The position numbers were made by a program, and so were the translations under genes. A stretch of DNA of 64,000 nucleotides, taken from Deinococcus koreensis (lineage in GTDB: Bacteria; Deinococcota; Deinococci; Deinococcales; Deinococcaceae). Under the pieces are notes generated by a model. It did not search any database. It was given only the letters and a program-made list of their open reading frames with translations, and was not told the origin of the DNA. The DNA is taken from the NCBI RefSeq assembly GCF_002901445.1, contig NZ_PPPD01000002.1, forward strand, positions 124,001-188,000. The letters are read 5' to 3'. Shown one piece after another: positions 28,328 through 37,450 of this stretch; within the stretch, counting starts at the first letter, position 1; each line of letters starts with the position of its first letter.

Positions 28328-29365
28328 GTGTCCGTGCCCGAACTCAACCCGGAGGCCGCTGCCCGCCAGCCCCCCGCCGGGCGCCCGGATCTCGTGCGCG
28401 CCCTGGGGGCGGCCTGGCCGTGGCTCTTTCTGTTCACCCTGCTGGTCTTCTTCGAGGTCTGGGCGCGGGCGAGCTACCAGACCTCGTTCGTCTTCAACCT
28501 CACCAACGTCCAGAGCATCCTGCTCGCCGCCGTGCAGCCGCTCCTCATCGCGCTGGGCCAGACGCTGGTGATCATCGCCGGCGGCATCGACCTGAGCGTG
28601 GGCTTCACGGTGGGGCTGGCGGCGGTCGTGTCGGCGCGGGTCATGCAGACCCTCGATCCCTCGCTGCCCCCGGCGCTGTCGCTGCTCCTGGCCATCGTGG
28701 TGGCGCTGCTCGCCTCGCTGGGGGTGGGCTGGGTGAACGGCATCCTGATCGCCCGCTGGAAGGTGCCGCCCTTCATCGGCACGCTGGGGATGTACGGGGT
28801 GGCGCGCGGGCTGGGCTTCCTGACCTCGGGCGGCACCACGGTGGGCACCGACAACCCGGTCAACTCGGCGCTGGGCAACGGCAAGATGTTCGGGCTCGTG
28901 CCCTGGCCGGTGGTGGTCACCTTTCTCGTGGTGCTGTACGTGCATTACCTGCTCTCGCGCACCAAGTTCGGGCAGTACACCTACGCCATCGGCGGCAACC
29001 GCAACGCGGCCATCCGCGCGGGCATCAACGTGGACGCCCACACCATGAAGCTCTACCTGATCACCGCCGTGCTGGCGGGGGTCGCAGGCGCGATTTACAC
29101 CGCGCGCTTCACCGCGGGCGCGGCGCAGGCCGGCGAGCCCACGCTGCTCGACTCCATCGCGGCGGTCGTGATTGGCGGTGCCAGCCTCTTCGGGGGGGCG
29201 GGCACGGTGGTGGGCACGGTGATCGGGGCGCTGATCATCGCGGTGATCCAGTTCGGCCTGGTGTTCATCAACGTGCAGCCCTTCTGGCAGTTCATCGCGG
29301 TGGGCGCGGTGATCATCCTCTCGGTGCTGGTCGATCAGGCGCGCACGCGGCGGGGCCGGACATGA
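28328..29365 (+). CDS. Sugar ABC transporter permease (RbsC/FrcC type)
   Basis: 345 residues, membrane-spanning. Family signature GQTLVIIAGGIDLSVG (about residue 78) and GGNRNAAIRAGINVD in the coupling loop; hydrophobic segments throughout, ending IAVGAVIILSVLVDQART. GTG 28328 has AGGAGG upstream. It overlaps the ATPase gene by four bases. Confidence 0.93.
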   Translation: MSVPELNPEAAARQPPAGRPDLVRALGAAWPWLFLFTLLVFFEVWARASYQTSFVFNLTNVQSILLAAVQPLLIALGQTLVIIAGGIDLSVGFTVGLAAVVSARVMQTLDPSLPPALSLLLAIVVALLASLGVGWVNGILIARWKVPPFIGTLGMYGVARGLGFLTSGGTTVGTDNPVNSALGNGKMFGLVPWPVVVTFLVVLYVHYLLSRTKFGQYTYAIGGNRNAAIRAGINVDAHTMKLYLITAVLAGVAGAIYTARFTAGAAQAGEPTLLDSIAAVVIGGASLFGGAGTVVGTVIGALIIAVIQFGLVFINVQPFWQFIAVGAVIILSVLVDQARTRRGRT

Positions 29366-30144
29366 CGGCGCCGGATCTGGCCGGGATGGAGACGGCGCCC
29401 GCCGGAACCGCACCCCCCCTGCTGAGCGCCCGTCACCTGACCAAACGCTTCGGCGGCCTGACCGCGCTGAGCGACGTCTCGCTCGACCTGTTTCCCGGCG
29501 AGGTGCTGGCGCTGGCCGGCGACAACGGCGCGGGCAAGAGCACGCTGATCAAGTGCCTCTCGGGCGTGTACGTGCCCGAGGGGGGAGAGCTGCTGTTCGG
29601 CGGCCGCCCGGTCAGCCTCGGCAGCCCGCGCGAGGCGCGCGAGATCGGCATCGAGACCATCTATCAGGATCTGGCGCTGGCCGAGAACCTCGACGTGGGC
29701 GCCAACGTGTTCCTGGGCCGCGAGCCGGTGCGGCGGCGCTTCGGGCTCTTTCCGGTGATCGACCGCCCCGCCATGCGCGCGGCCGCGCAGGAGGTGCTCG
29801 ACACGCTGGAGATCCACACCCGCCTCGACCGCCCGGTGCAGGACCTCTCGGGCGGCCAGCGCCAGGCGGTCGCCATCGGGCGCGCGATCTACTGGAAGGC
29901 GCGGGTGCTGATCATGGACGAGCCGACCGCCGCGCTGGGCGTGCCGGAGCAGCGCAAGGTCATCGAGCTGATCGGGCGGCTCAAGGCGCAGGGCGTGGGC
30001 ATCATCTTCATCTCGCACAACCTGGGCGACATCTTCGCGGTGGCCGACCGGATCCTGGTGCTGCGCCGGGGCGTCACGGCCGGCGAGCGCCGCATCCAGG
30101 AGACCAGCGCCGACGAGGTCGTGAGGCTGATGGTCGGCGGATGA
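29362..30144 (+). CDS. Sugar ABC transporter ATPase, single-domain (FrcA type)
   Basis: 260 residues, one nucleotide-binding domain, unlike RbsA/MglA, which carry two. Walker A GDNGAGKSTL, signature LSGGQRQAVAIGRAI, Walker B VLIMDEPTAALG and H-loop FISHN are intact. ATG 29362 overlaps the permease stop. Single-domain size and gene order support a FrcBCA-like fructose/mannose importer. Confidence 0.93.
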   Translation: MTAPDLAGMETAPAGTAPPLLSARHLTKRFGGLTALSDVSLDLFPGEVLALAGDNGAGKSTLIKCLSGVYVPEGGELLFGGRPVSLGSPREAREIGIETIYQDLALAENLDVGANVFLGREPVRRRFGLFPVIDRPAMRAAAQEVLDTLEIHTRLDRPVQDLSGGQRQAVAIGRAIYWKARVLIMDEPTAALGVPEQRKVIELIGRLKAQGVGIIFISHNLGDIFAVADRILVLRRGVTAGERRIQETSADEVVRLMVGG

Positions 30145-31040
30145 ACACGCTCGGGCTGCTGTGTTCGGGGGGCGACGCGCCGGGCATGAACATGGCGCTG
30201 TGGGCCGCCGCGCGCTCGGCCGAGGCGCGCGGCTGGCGCGTGCTCGGGGTGCACGGGGGGTATCAGGGACTGCTCGGCGGCTCGGTCGAGCCCTGGCCCG
30301 CCGACCGGCTGCGCCCGTTTGCCCGCCTGGGCGGCGCGGTACTGGGCACCTCGCGCGTGCCGGACTTCACCCGTCAGGTGGGCGCGGCGGCGGCGCAGGC
30401 CCGCTCGGCCGGGATCACCCACGCGCTGGTGCTGGGCGGCGACGGCTCGCTGCGCGGGGCGGGGCTGCTGAACCGTGCGGGCCTGCCGACCGTGGGCCTG
30501 CCCGCCACCATCGACAACGACGTGCCGGGCTCGGCCGCCACGGTGGGCTTCGACAGCGCCGTGAACTTCGCGCTGCCGCTGGCCGACGCGCTGCTCGACA
30601 CGGCCGAGGCGCTGCCCCGGCTGTGCGCCCTGGAGACGCTGGGTGGGAACACCGGCCATCTGGCTCAGGCAGTAGGCGACGCCTGCGGCGCGGACGTGGT
30701 GCTGGTGCCCGAAGCCCCGCTGGCGGCCCCCGAGCTGGCCGGGCGGGTGAGCGCCGCCCTGGCCCGCCGCCGCCACGCCCTGATCGTCGCCTCGGAGGGC
30801 TATCCGGCCCTGGAGGGCGTGCTGGACGCCCTGGCGCGGGAGGTGGGGCTGCGCCTGCGCCTGACCCGGCTGGGGCACGCCCAGCGGGGCGGCCGGCCCT
30901 CAGCGCGTGACCGGCTGCTGGCGGGCGCCCTCGCGGGCGAGGCGGCCGATCTGCTCGCGCGGGGCCACGCCGGCGTGCTGGCCTGGCGCGGCGCCCCCAC
31001 CCTGCTCGAATTCGCTGCGCCTGCGCAGCAGGAGGCCTGA
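30141..31040 (+). CDS. 6-phosphofructokinase (PfkA family)
   Basis: Phosphorylates a ketohexose 6-phosphate to the 1,6-bisphosphate. 299 residues, slightly shorter than the usual 320. The family motifs GGDAPGMN (about residue 10), GGDGSLRGA, TIDNDVPGS (catalytic Asp) and LGGNTGHLAQ are visible. GGDG rather than GGDD indicates ATP as phosphoryl donor. LGHAQRGGRPSARD near the end is the sugar-phosphate site. ATGA overlap with the ATPase gene. It acts with the aldolase directly downstream. Confidence 0.9.
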   Translation: MNTLGLLCSGGDAPGMNMALWAAARSAEARGWRVLGVHGGYQGLLGGSVEPWPADRLRPFARLGGAVLGTSRVPDFTRQVGAAAAQARSAGITHALVLGGDGSLRGAGLLNRAGLPTVGLPATIDNDVPGSAATVGFDSAVNFALPLADALLDTAEALPRLCALETLGGNTGHLAQAVGDACGADVVLVPEAPLAAPELAGRVSAALARRRHALIVASEGYPALEGVLDALAREVGLRLRLTRLGHAQRGGRPSARDRLLAGALAGEAADLLARGHAGVLAWRGAPTLLEFAAPAQQEA

Positions 31041-31913
31041 ATGCCGCTCGTCACCAGTCTGGACATCCTGCCCCAGGCCCACGCCGGCGGCTACGCGGTC
31101 GGGGCCTTCAACTGCGTCAACATCGAATTCGCCCGCGCGGTGGTCGGCGCCGCCGAGGAGCTGGGCCAGCCGGTGATCGTGGCGCTCACCGCCGGGGCCG
31201 CCAACTACGCCGGCTGGGACGCGCTGCCCGCCGCCGTGCTGGGCATGGCGCGGGAGGCCCGCGTGCCCGTCTGCCTGCACCTCGACCACGGCACCTCGCT
31301 GGCCGAGGTCGAGCGGGCGCTGCAGGCCGGCTTCTCCAGCGTGATGATCGACGCCTCGGCGCTGCCACTGGAAGAGAACATCCGCCTGACGCGCGCGGCG
31401 GCCGAGCTGGCCCACGCGGCGGGCGTGGGCCTGGAGGGCGAACTGGGCCGGATCGGCGGCAAGGAGGACGGCATCGAGGCCCAGAGCCGGCTGACCGACC
31501 CGCAGGACGTGGGGCGCTTCGTCGAGGAGAGCGGCGTGGATTTTCTGGCGGCGGCCTTCGGCAGCGTTCACCAGATGGCGGCGCGCGAGGCGGTGCTCGA
31601 CCTGGGGCTGGTGGCCCAGGTCGACGCCCTGGCCGGGCGGCCGCTGGTGCTGCACGGCGGCTCGGGCGTGCCCTTCGAGACCGTGCGCGGCGTGATCGAG
31701 CGCGGCGTCGCCAAGGTGAACATCGGCACCGAGCTGCAGCGCTGCTTCTGCGCTGCCCTGCGCCAGACGCTGGCGTCCCGGCCCGACGAGAGCGACGCCC
31801 GCAAGCTGCTGCGCCCGTCCATCGCCGCCGTGCAGGCGCTGGTGCGCGAGCGCATCGCGCTGTTCAGCGGGGCGGCCAGGGGTGTCCCGGCCGCCTCCGG
31901 GAGCCCGGCATGA
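31041..31913 (+). CDS. Class II fructose/tagatose-bisphosphate aldolase
   Basis: Zinc-dependent retro-aldol cleavage of a ketohexose 1,6-bisphosphate to DHAP and glyceraldehyde 3-phosphate. 290 residues. Motifs: GAFNCVNIEFARAV, zinc/catalytic HLDHGTS, GLEGELGRIGGKEDG, VLHGGSGVP and NIGTELQRCF. Length and motifs fit the GatY/KbaY/FbaA group and do not settle fructose versus tagatose. The ATG directly follows the stop of the phosphofructokinase gene. Confidence 0.92.
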   Translation: MPLVTSLDILPQAHAGGYAVGAFNCVNIEFARAVVGAAEELGQPVIVALTAGAANYAGWDALPAAVLGMAREARVPVCLHLDHGTSLAEVERALQAGFSSVMIDASALPLEENIRLTRAAAELAHAAGVGLEGELGRIGGKEDGIEAQSRLTDPQDVGRFVEESGVDFLAAAFGSVHQMAAREAVLDLGLVAQVDALAGRPLVLHGGSGVPFETVRGVIERGVAKVNIGTELQRCFCAALRQTLASRPDESDARKLLRPSIAAVQALVRERIALFSGAARGVPAASGSPA

Positions 31914-32605
31914 AACGCTCCGAGATCAACCGGCTGATCCGTGAGGGCGAGGCCTTCGTGCGCGCCCACGGCTTCCTCCTGCCGCCCTTTGCCTTCTGGA
32001 CGCCGCAGCAGTGGGCGAGCCTCGGGCTGGCCGGGCGGGAACTCACGGCCCACGGCCTGGGGTGGGATCTCACCGACTTCGGGCTGGGCGACTACGAGCA
32101 CTTCGGCCTCCTGCTGTTCACGCTGCGCAACGGCAGCCTGGACGAGGCGCGCAGCGGGGTGGGCCGCACCTACGCCGAGAAGGTGCTGCTGGTGGGCAAA
32201 GATCAGGTCACCAAGTTCCACTTCCACCACCGCAAGACCGAGGACATCATCAACCGGGGCGGCGGCACGCTGGAACTCATGCTTCACAACGCCACGCTGG
32301 ACGACCGTCTGGCCGACACGCCGGTGACCGTGCAGGTGGACGCCCTGGAGCGCACCCTGCCCCCCGGCGGGCTGCTGCGGCTCGCGCCCGGCGAGAGCGT
32401 CACGCTGCGGCCCGGCCAGTACCACCAGTTCACGGCGCGCGGCGCGCCCGTGCTGGCCGGCGAGGTCTCCAGCGTGAACGACGACCACTCCGACAACGTG
32501 TTCCTGGAGCCCCTGGGCCGCTTTCCCCGCATCGAGGAGGACGAGGCCCCCGAGCGCCTGCTGGTGGGTGATTACGCGCGGCTGGGCGCCGCCTGGCCGG
32601 GGTGA
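31910..32605 (+). CDS. D-lyxose/D-mannose ketol-isomerase
   Basis: Metal-dependent isomerisation of D-lyxose to D-xylulose and, in known enzymes of this family, D-mannose to D-fructose. 231 residues in a cupin fold. Metal ligands lie in KFHFHHRKTEDIINRGGG (about 103-120) and the second motif EVSSVNDDHSDNVFLE. ATGA overlap with the aldolase gene. With a FrcBCA-like importer next door, the mannose-to-fructose activity would connect the imported sugar to the kinases of this operon. Confidence 0.9.
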   Translation: MKRSEINRLIREGEAFVRAHGFLLPPFAFWTPQQWASLGLAGRELTAHGLGWDLTDFGLGDYEHFGLLLFTLRNGSLDEARSGVGRTYAEKVLLVGKDQVTKFHFHHRKTEDIINRGGGTLELMLHNATLDDRLADTPVTVQVDALERTLPPGGLLRLAPGESVTLRPGQYHQFTARGAPVLAGEVSSVNDDHSDNVFLEPLGRFPRIEEDEAPERLLVGDYARLGAAWPG

Positions 32606-34092
32606 GGGGGCCGCTGCTGCTGGGCGTGGACGTGGGCACCACCCGGATCAAGGTGGGGGCCTTCACGCCGGACGGCGCCGTGCGGAGCCTGCGCGCCGCG
32701 CCCACGCCGGTCGTGCGAGGGGGGCCCGCGCGGGCGCACCACGACCCGGAGGCCCTGTGGGCCACCGTCGCCGGGCTGCTGCGCGAGGTGAAGGCTGACC
32801 TGAGCACCGACCTGGGCGGCATGCAGGGCGGCCAGATAGCCTGTATCGGCCTGTGCAGCTTCGGCGAGTCGGGCGTGCTGGTGGATCGCCGGGGCGAGGC
32901 CGACCGCCCCGTGCTCGCCTGGTACGACGACCGCCCACAGGCCGCGCTCGCGGCCCTGAAGGTGCTGAACCCCCCGGAGTGGCGGCGGCGCACCGGCCTC
33001 GTTCCGGATCACACCTATGGCCTGCCCAAGCTGCTGTGGGCGGCGGGCGAGTCGCCGCTGGCGGGGCTCTGCTGGCTTCCGGTGTCGGACTTCATCGCCC
33101 TGCGCCTGACCGGGCAGCGCTCGGTGGGGCTTACGCAGGCGGCGCGCACGCTGCTGCTCGACCTGCGCGCCCGCCGCTGGATGGACGCTCTGGCCGCAGC
33201 CCTGGGCCTGCCGGACGGTCTCCTGCCGCCGCTGCGCCTCCCCGGTCAGCCGCTGGGCGGGGTGAGCGCCGAGGCGGCCGCGCTCACGGGGCTGCCCCAG
33301 GGGCTCCCGGTGTGGGAAAGCGCCCACGACCAGCCCTGCGCCGCCGCCGGGATCGGGGCCACGGTGCCCGGCCTCACGGTCAATGCCTGCGGCACGGCCG
33401 AAACGCTGCTCACGGCGCTGCCCCTGACGGAGGTGGAGCAGGCGCTGGCGCGGCCGGGCGTGGCCGTGGGCCCACACGCCCTGCCGGGGCTCGCCTACGC
33501 CATGGTGACCCTGCGGGCGTCCGGCTCCACCCTGGACTGGGCGCTGCGGCTGGGCGGAGGTGAGCCCGAGCTTCAATTGGAGGTCGCGGCCCAGACACCC
33601 GCTGAGGAGGGCCCCCTGTTCTTCCCCCACCTGCGCCTCCTGACCGACGACCCCCTGGCCCCCACGCTGCCCGGCGGCCTGTTCCTGGGCCTGCGCGAGA
33701 CGCATGGCCCGCCGCAGCTTCTCCGGGCCGTGCTGGAGGGCCTGTGCTGCGAACTCGCCCGGCTGCATGACCGCCTGCCGGCCCCCGGCCTCCTGCGCGC
33801 GGTGGGCGGCCCGACCCGCTGCGCCCTGTGGATGCGGCTCAAGGCGGGCGCGCTGAACGTGCCGGTCGAGGTCTACGAGCAGCCCCACGCGGCCGTGTGG
33901 GGCGCGGCCTGGCTCGCCTGGAGGCATCTGAACGCGGCAGGCGGCACTGAAGTGGCGCCAATCCAGCCGCCGCCCCGCGCCTCCTTCACGCCGCAGGACG
34001 CGGATCCATGGCGGATGCGCCGCCGCCGGTACGACGCCCTGCTGCCCGCGCTCTCGCGGGTGCTGGCCGCCGGAGGGGGGGTTCCCGCATGA
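32602..34092 (+). CDS. FGGY-family carbohydrate kinase
   Basis: 496 residues, ASKHA fold. N-terminal phosphate loop LLGVDVGTTRIKVGAF; substrate region AWYDDR and HDQPCAAAG (catalytic Asp). The C-terminal ATP domain has LRAVGGPTRCALWMRLKAGALNVPVEVYE. FGGY kinases act on pentuloses, glycerol or similar sugars; xylulose or a related ketose would fit the isomerase upstream. GTG 32602 overlaps the isomerase stop. Exact substrate not determinable. Confidence 0.88.
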   Translation: MRGPLLLGVDVGTTRIKVGAFTPDGAVRSLRAAPTPVVRGGPARAHHDPEALWATVAGLLREVKADLSTDLGGMQGGQIACIGLCSFGESGVLVDRRGEADRPVLAWYDDRPQAALAALKVLNPPEWRRRTGLVPDHTYGLPKLLWAAGESPLAGLCWLPVSDFIALRLTGQRSVGLTQAARTLLLDLRARRWMDALAAALGLPDGLLPPLRLPGQPLGGVSAEAAALTGLPQGLPVWESAHDQPCAAAGIGATVPGLTVNACGTAETLLTALPLTEVEQALARPGVAVGPHALPGLAYAMVTLRASGSTLDWALRLGGGEPELQLEVAAQTPAEEGPLFFPHLRLLTDDPLAPTLPGGLFLGLRETHGPPQLLRAVLEGLCCELARLHDRLPAPGLLRAVGGPTRCALWMRLKAGALNVPVEVYEQPHAAVWGAAWLAWRHLNAAGGTEVAPIQPPPRASFTPQDADPWRMRRRRYDALLPALSRVLAAGGGVPA

Positions 34093-35075
34093 CTCCAGTG
34101 CCGAGCCCCCCGGTCGTGACCCTGACGCTGAACCCGGCGCTGGATCTGCACGAGGAGGTGCCCGGGCCCCGCCTGCACGCCCTGAACCGCGCCTCGCGGG
34201 GCACCTTCGAGCCCAGCGGCAAGGGCATCAACGTCGCCCGCGCCCTGCACGAGCTGGGCCTGGAGGTCACGGCGGTCGCGCCGCTGGGCGGCCCCCTCGG
34301 CCGCCTGATCCGGGAGGCGCTGGAGGCACAGGGCCTGAACCTGCGCGCCTGTCCGGTCGCCGGCGAGACGCGCCTGAACGTGAAGATCGCGGATCAGGCC
34401 GGCCGGACGACCGAGTTCAACCTGCCCGGCCCCGCCCTCTCCGGCGAGGAGCTGGGCCGCGTCTGGGACGCCCTGCGCTCGGTGGCCCGCCCGGGCAGCT
34501 GGGTCGTGCTCGCGGGGAGCCTGCCGCCCGGCGTGCCGGCCACGCTGTACGGCGACTGGACGCGCGCCCTGCAGGCCCAGGGGGCCACGGTGCTGCTGGA
34601 CGCCGGCGGTGAGGCGCTGCGCGGCGCACTGGCGTCTGGCCCCTTCCTGATCAAGCCCAACCGCGAGGAGGCGCAGGCCGCCCTGGGCAGCCCGATCCGC
34701 ACCCGGCAGGACGCGCTGGACGCGGCCCGGCGGCTGCGCGCCCTGGGGGCCCGTCAGGTCGCCCTGTCCCTGGGGGCGCAGGGCGCGCTGCTGCTGGGAG
34801 AGGAGGCGGTCTTCGCCACCCCCCCGGAGGTGGTGGTCAGGAGCACGGTCGGCTGCGGCGACGCCCTGCTGGCCGGCTTGATCGCCTCGCTGCGCTGGGG
34901 CCGGGGCTGGCAGGGGGCGGCCCGCTTCGCCACCGCCTACGCCGCCGCCCGCGCGCAGCACGGTGGCCCGGACTTCGGCGCCGCCGGGCGGGCCCAGCCC
35001 CTGCTGGACGCGGTGCAGCTCGTGGGCGCGGCGGAACAGGGCGCACAGGAAAGGGGGGTGGAACTGTGGACGTGA
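34089..35075 (+). CDS. PfkB-family 1-phosphofructokinase/tagatose-6-phosphate kinase
   Basis: 328 residues, LacC/FruK type. N-terminal VVTLTLNPALDLHEEVP and GGKGIN-like SGKGINVARALHELG; VLAGSLPPGVP; IKPNREEAQ; C-terminal STVGCGDALLAGLIASL with catalytic Asp in GCGD. It phosphorylates fructose 1-phosphate or tagatose 6-phosphate to the bisphosphate. ATGA overlap upstream; it overlaps the next kinase gene by 10 bases. It forms a second kinase-aldolase pair with the class I aldolase at 36073. Confidence 0.88.
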   Translation: MTPVPSPPVVTLTLNPALDLHEEVPGPRLHALNRASRGTFEPSGKGINVARALHELGLEVTAVAPLGGPLGRLIREALEAQGLNLRACPVAGETRLNVKIADQAGRTTEFNLPGPALSGEELGRVWDALRSVARPGSWVVLAGSLPPGVPATLYGDWTRALQAQGATVLLDAGGEALRGALASGPFLIKPNREEAQAALGSPIRTRQDALDAARRLRALGARQVALSLGAQGALLLGEEAVFATPPEVVVRSTVGCGDALLAGLIASLRWGRGWQGAARFATAYAAARAQHGGPDFGAAGRAQPLLDAVQLVGAAEQGAQERGVELWT

Positions 35076-36076
35076 TCAGCGTGGGCATCGTGATCGCCGA
35101 CTGTGTGGCGCGGCCGGTGGGGCGCGTGCCCGCTGCGGGAGAGCTGGAACTCGTGGACGAGATCGGCCTGTTCCTGGGGGGCTCGGCCGCCAACACCGGC
35201 ATCGCCCTGGCGCGGCTGGGCCTGAGGGTGGCGCTGGTCGGCCAGCTCGGCCGCGACGGGTTCGGCGACTTCCTGGAGGGCGCGGCCCGCGCCGCCGGCT
35301 GCGACACGCGCTTCCTGCGCCGGGGCGAGGTGCCGACCTCGGCCACCCTGGTGAACGTCGACGCGGCGGGCGAGCGCTCCTTCCTGCACGCGGTGGGGGC
35401 GGGCGCCCGGCTGCGCGCGGCGGACGTGCCGCTGGCCGGCCTGGCGGCCGAGGGGGCCCGCGCCCTGCACGTCGCGGGCTACTTCGTGCTGCCGGGCCTG
35501 GAACCCGACCTGCCCGGCCTGTTCGGGCAGGCCACGGAGCTGGGCCTGCTCACCTCGCTGGACACGGTCTGGGACGCCACGGGGCGCTGGCCGCGCGTGC
35601 ACGCCGCGCTGCCGCACACCGACGTCTTCTGCCCCAGCCTGCCCGAGGCCCGCCACATCACCGGCTGCTCTGAGCCGGGGGACGTGCTGGACGCCCTGCT
35701 GGGCCTGGGCGTGCGCCGGGTCGCCGCCGTGAAGATGGGGCCGCAGGGCGCGCTGATCGGGCGTCCGGACGGCACGCGCCTGCACCTCTCGGCGGCGCCC
35801 GTGCGGGCGGTGGACGGCACCGGTGCCGGCGACGCCTTCATCGGCGGGTTGCTGGCCGGGCTGCTGCGGGATGAGGGCCTGGAGGCGGCCGGGCGCCTCG
35901 GCAGCGCGGCGGGGGCCCTGTGCGTGGGCGCCATGGGCGCCACCGCCGGCCTGCAGGGGCTCGCCCCCACCCGCGCCCTCGCGGACACCCTGCGCGCCGA
36001 CGTGCTGCGTCGAGGCGGGCTCCACCCAGGCGGGCCCCAGCCCGATGAGCACGGCCCCCCAGGAGGCACCCCATGA
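35066..36076 (+). CDS. PfkB-family carbohydrate kinase (ribokinase-like)
   Basis: 336 residues. GGSAANTGIALARLG (about residue 41) and VDGTGAGDAFIGGLLAG (catalytic Asp) define the ribokinase fold; VKMGPQGALI lies between. More similar in layout to fructokinase/ribokinase than to LacC. The C-terminal 30 residues are P/G-rich and probably disordered. GTG 35066 follows AAAGGGGGG. It would make a sugar 6-phosphate from free fructose or a related sugar. Confidence 0.85.
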   Translation: MDVISVGIVIADCVARPVGRVPAAGELELVDEIGLFLGGSAANTGIALARLGLRVALVGQLGRDGFGDFLEGAARAAGCDTRFLRRGEVPTSATLVNVDAAGERSFLHAVGAGARLRAADVPLAGLAAEGARALHVAGYFVLPGLEPDLPGLFGQATELGLLTSLDTVWDATGRWPRVHAALPHTDVFCPSLPEARHITGCSEPGDVLDALLGLGVRRVAAVKMGPQGALIGRPDGTRLHLSAAPVRAVDGTGAGDAFIGGLLAGLLRDEGLEAAGRLGSAAGALCVGAMGATAGLQGLAPTRALADTLRADVLRRGGLHPGGPQPDEHGPPGGTP

Positions 36077-36840
36077 CCATCAGCCGAGTCCTGCCCCCCG
36101 ACCGCGCCGCCCTGATCATCCCCATGGATCACGGCCTCACCATGGGCAACCTGCCCGGCCTGGAGCATCCCGCCGGCCTGCTGGAACGGCTGATCGCGGC
36201 GGGCGTGGACGGCACGCTGCTCTCGCCGGGGCTGGCGGGCCGGCTCGGGGCGCGCTGCCGGGAGGGCGGCATGAGCGTCACGCTGACCCTGGACTACCAG
36301 CTCTGGAGCGACCGCGCGGGCACCCTGGAGCACATCAGCGACGTCTTTCCGGTGTGCTCCGTGGCCCGCGCCCGCGACCTGGGCGCCGACGCCGTGAAGC
36401 TGCTGATGCCCTACGGCCTGGGCACCAAGGTCACGCGCGAGGTGCTGAGCCTGGCCGCGAGCGTGGCCGAGGACGCCCGCACCCACGACCTGCCGCTGGT
36501 GCTCGAACCCCTCTGGATGGGGCCCGCGCTGGGCGCAGACGAACACGACGAGGTGATCGTCCACGGCTCGCGGGTCGCGGTGGAGCTGGGCGCCGACATC
36601 CTCAAGATTCCGGCGCTGGGCACCGGGGCGCTGCGCGAGGTGCTGCGCTGGGGCGTGCCCACGGTCTTCCTGGGCGGCGCCCGGCAGGACGATCCGGCGG
36701 CGCTGTTCGCCCGCATCCGGGAGGGCATCGGCCTGGGCGCGCGCGGCGTCGTGGTGGGCCGCAACGTCTGGCAGAGCCCCGACATGGATCAGGCCATCGC
36801 GGCGCTCCGGGGCGCGCTGCAGCCGCAGGTGCCGGGGTAG
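36073..36840 (+). CDS. Class I aldolase, DhnA/LacD/DeoC-like
   Basis: 255 residues. Schiff-base type aldolase: ALIIPMDHGLTMG at the N-terminus, VKLLMPYG, and DILKIPALG with the probable catalytic lysine; GLGARGVVVGRNVWQ forms the phosphate-binding end. Members cleave fructose 1,6-bisphosphate, tagatose 1,6-bisphosphate or related compounds. ATGA overlap with the kinase. It is the second aldolase in the operon, unrelated in fold mechanism to the zinc enzyme at 31041. Confidence 0.87.
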   Translation: MTISRVLPPDRAALIIPMDHGLTMGNLPGLEHPAGLLERLIAAGVDGTLLSPGLAGRLGARCREGGMSVTLTLDYQLWSDRAGTLEHISDVFPVCSVARARDLGADAVKLLMPYGLGTKVTREVLSLAASVAEDARTHDLPLVLEPLWMGPALGADEHDEVIVHGSRVAVELGADILKIPALGTGALREVLRWGVPTVFLGGARQDDPAALFARIREGIGLGARGVVVGRNVWQSPDMDQAIAALRGALQPQVPG

Positions 36841-36856
36841 TGCCGGGCGCAGGCCT

Positions 36857-37408
36857 TCAGTGTGCCAGCCGAGCCCTCTGGGCCAGCAGATCCTCGATCG
36901 CGTCGGCCAGGTGGATATCGTCGATGTGGTGGTCGCCGCGCTCCATGCGGAGCTGGTGGGCGCGCATCAGCACGTCGGCGTCGCGGTAGCCCTCGGGGGT
37001 CTGGAACTTGTAGCAGGCCAGCTCGACCTTCATGCCGTTCGGATCCTGCAGGTAGACCGAGTTCATGAAGCCCCGATCGCGCTCCAGGAACTCGATGCCG
37101 CGCTCCTGGAGCCTCGCCGGAATCTGGGTGAAGGTGGCGCGCGAGACGGCGAAGGCCAGGTGTTCCACGCAGCCGACCTCGCGCGGGGCGGGCCGGGCGG
37201 CGTCGGTGCGGGACTCGTTGGTGAACACGGTGAGCAGCCGGCCATCGCCGGGGTCGAAGTACAGGTGATTCTCGTCGGGCTTGCCCAGGTTGGGCTGTTC
37301 AAAGATGAAAGGCATCCCCAGCAGCCCCTCCCAGAAGTCGATGGCACTCTGCCGGGTCGACCCGACGATGGTGATGTGGTGAACGCCCTGTACCTGAAGT
37401 TTTCGCAC
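36857..37408 (-). CDS. VOC-superfamily (glyoxalase/dioxygenase-like) protein
   Basis: 183 residues. Two beta-alpha-beta-beta-beta modules: VHHITIVGSTRQSAIDFWEGLLGMPF and VEHLAFAVSRATFTQI, with metal-ligand candidates at His12 (of VHH), His in VEHLAF and Glu in GMKVELACY. This fits a metal-dependent ring-cleaving or glyoxalase-like enzyme. The start is GTG 37408 with AGGGG upstream. It stands alone between the sugar operon and glpD. Reaction unknown. Confidence 0.82.
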   Translation of the reverse strand: MRKLQVQGVHHITIVGSTRQSAIDFWEGLLGMPFIFEQPNLGKPDENHLYFDPGDGRLLTVFTNESRTDAARPAPREVGCVEHLAFAVSRATFTQIPARLQERGIEFLERDRGFMNSVYLQDPNGMKVELACYKFQTPEGYRDADVLMRAHQLRMERGDHHIDDIHLADAIEDLLAQRARLAH

Positions 37409-37450
37409 GCGTGTTGACCCCCTGGAGTGCCCAGATCATCGCCGGACACG

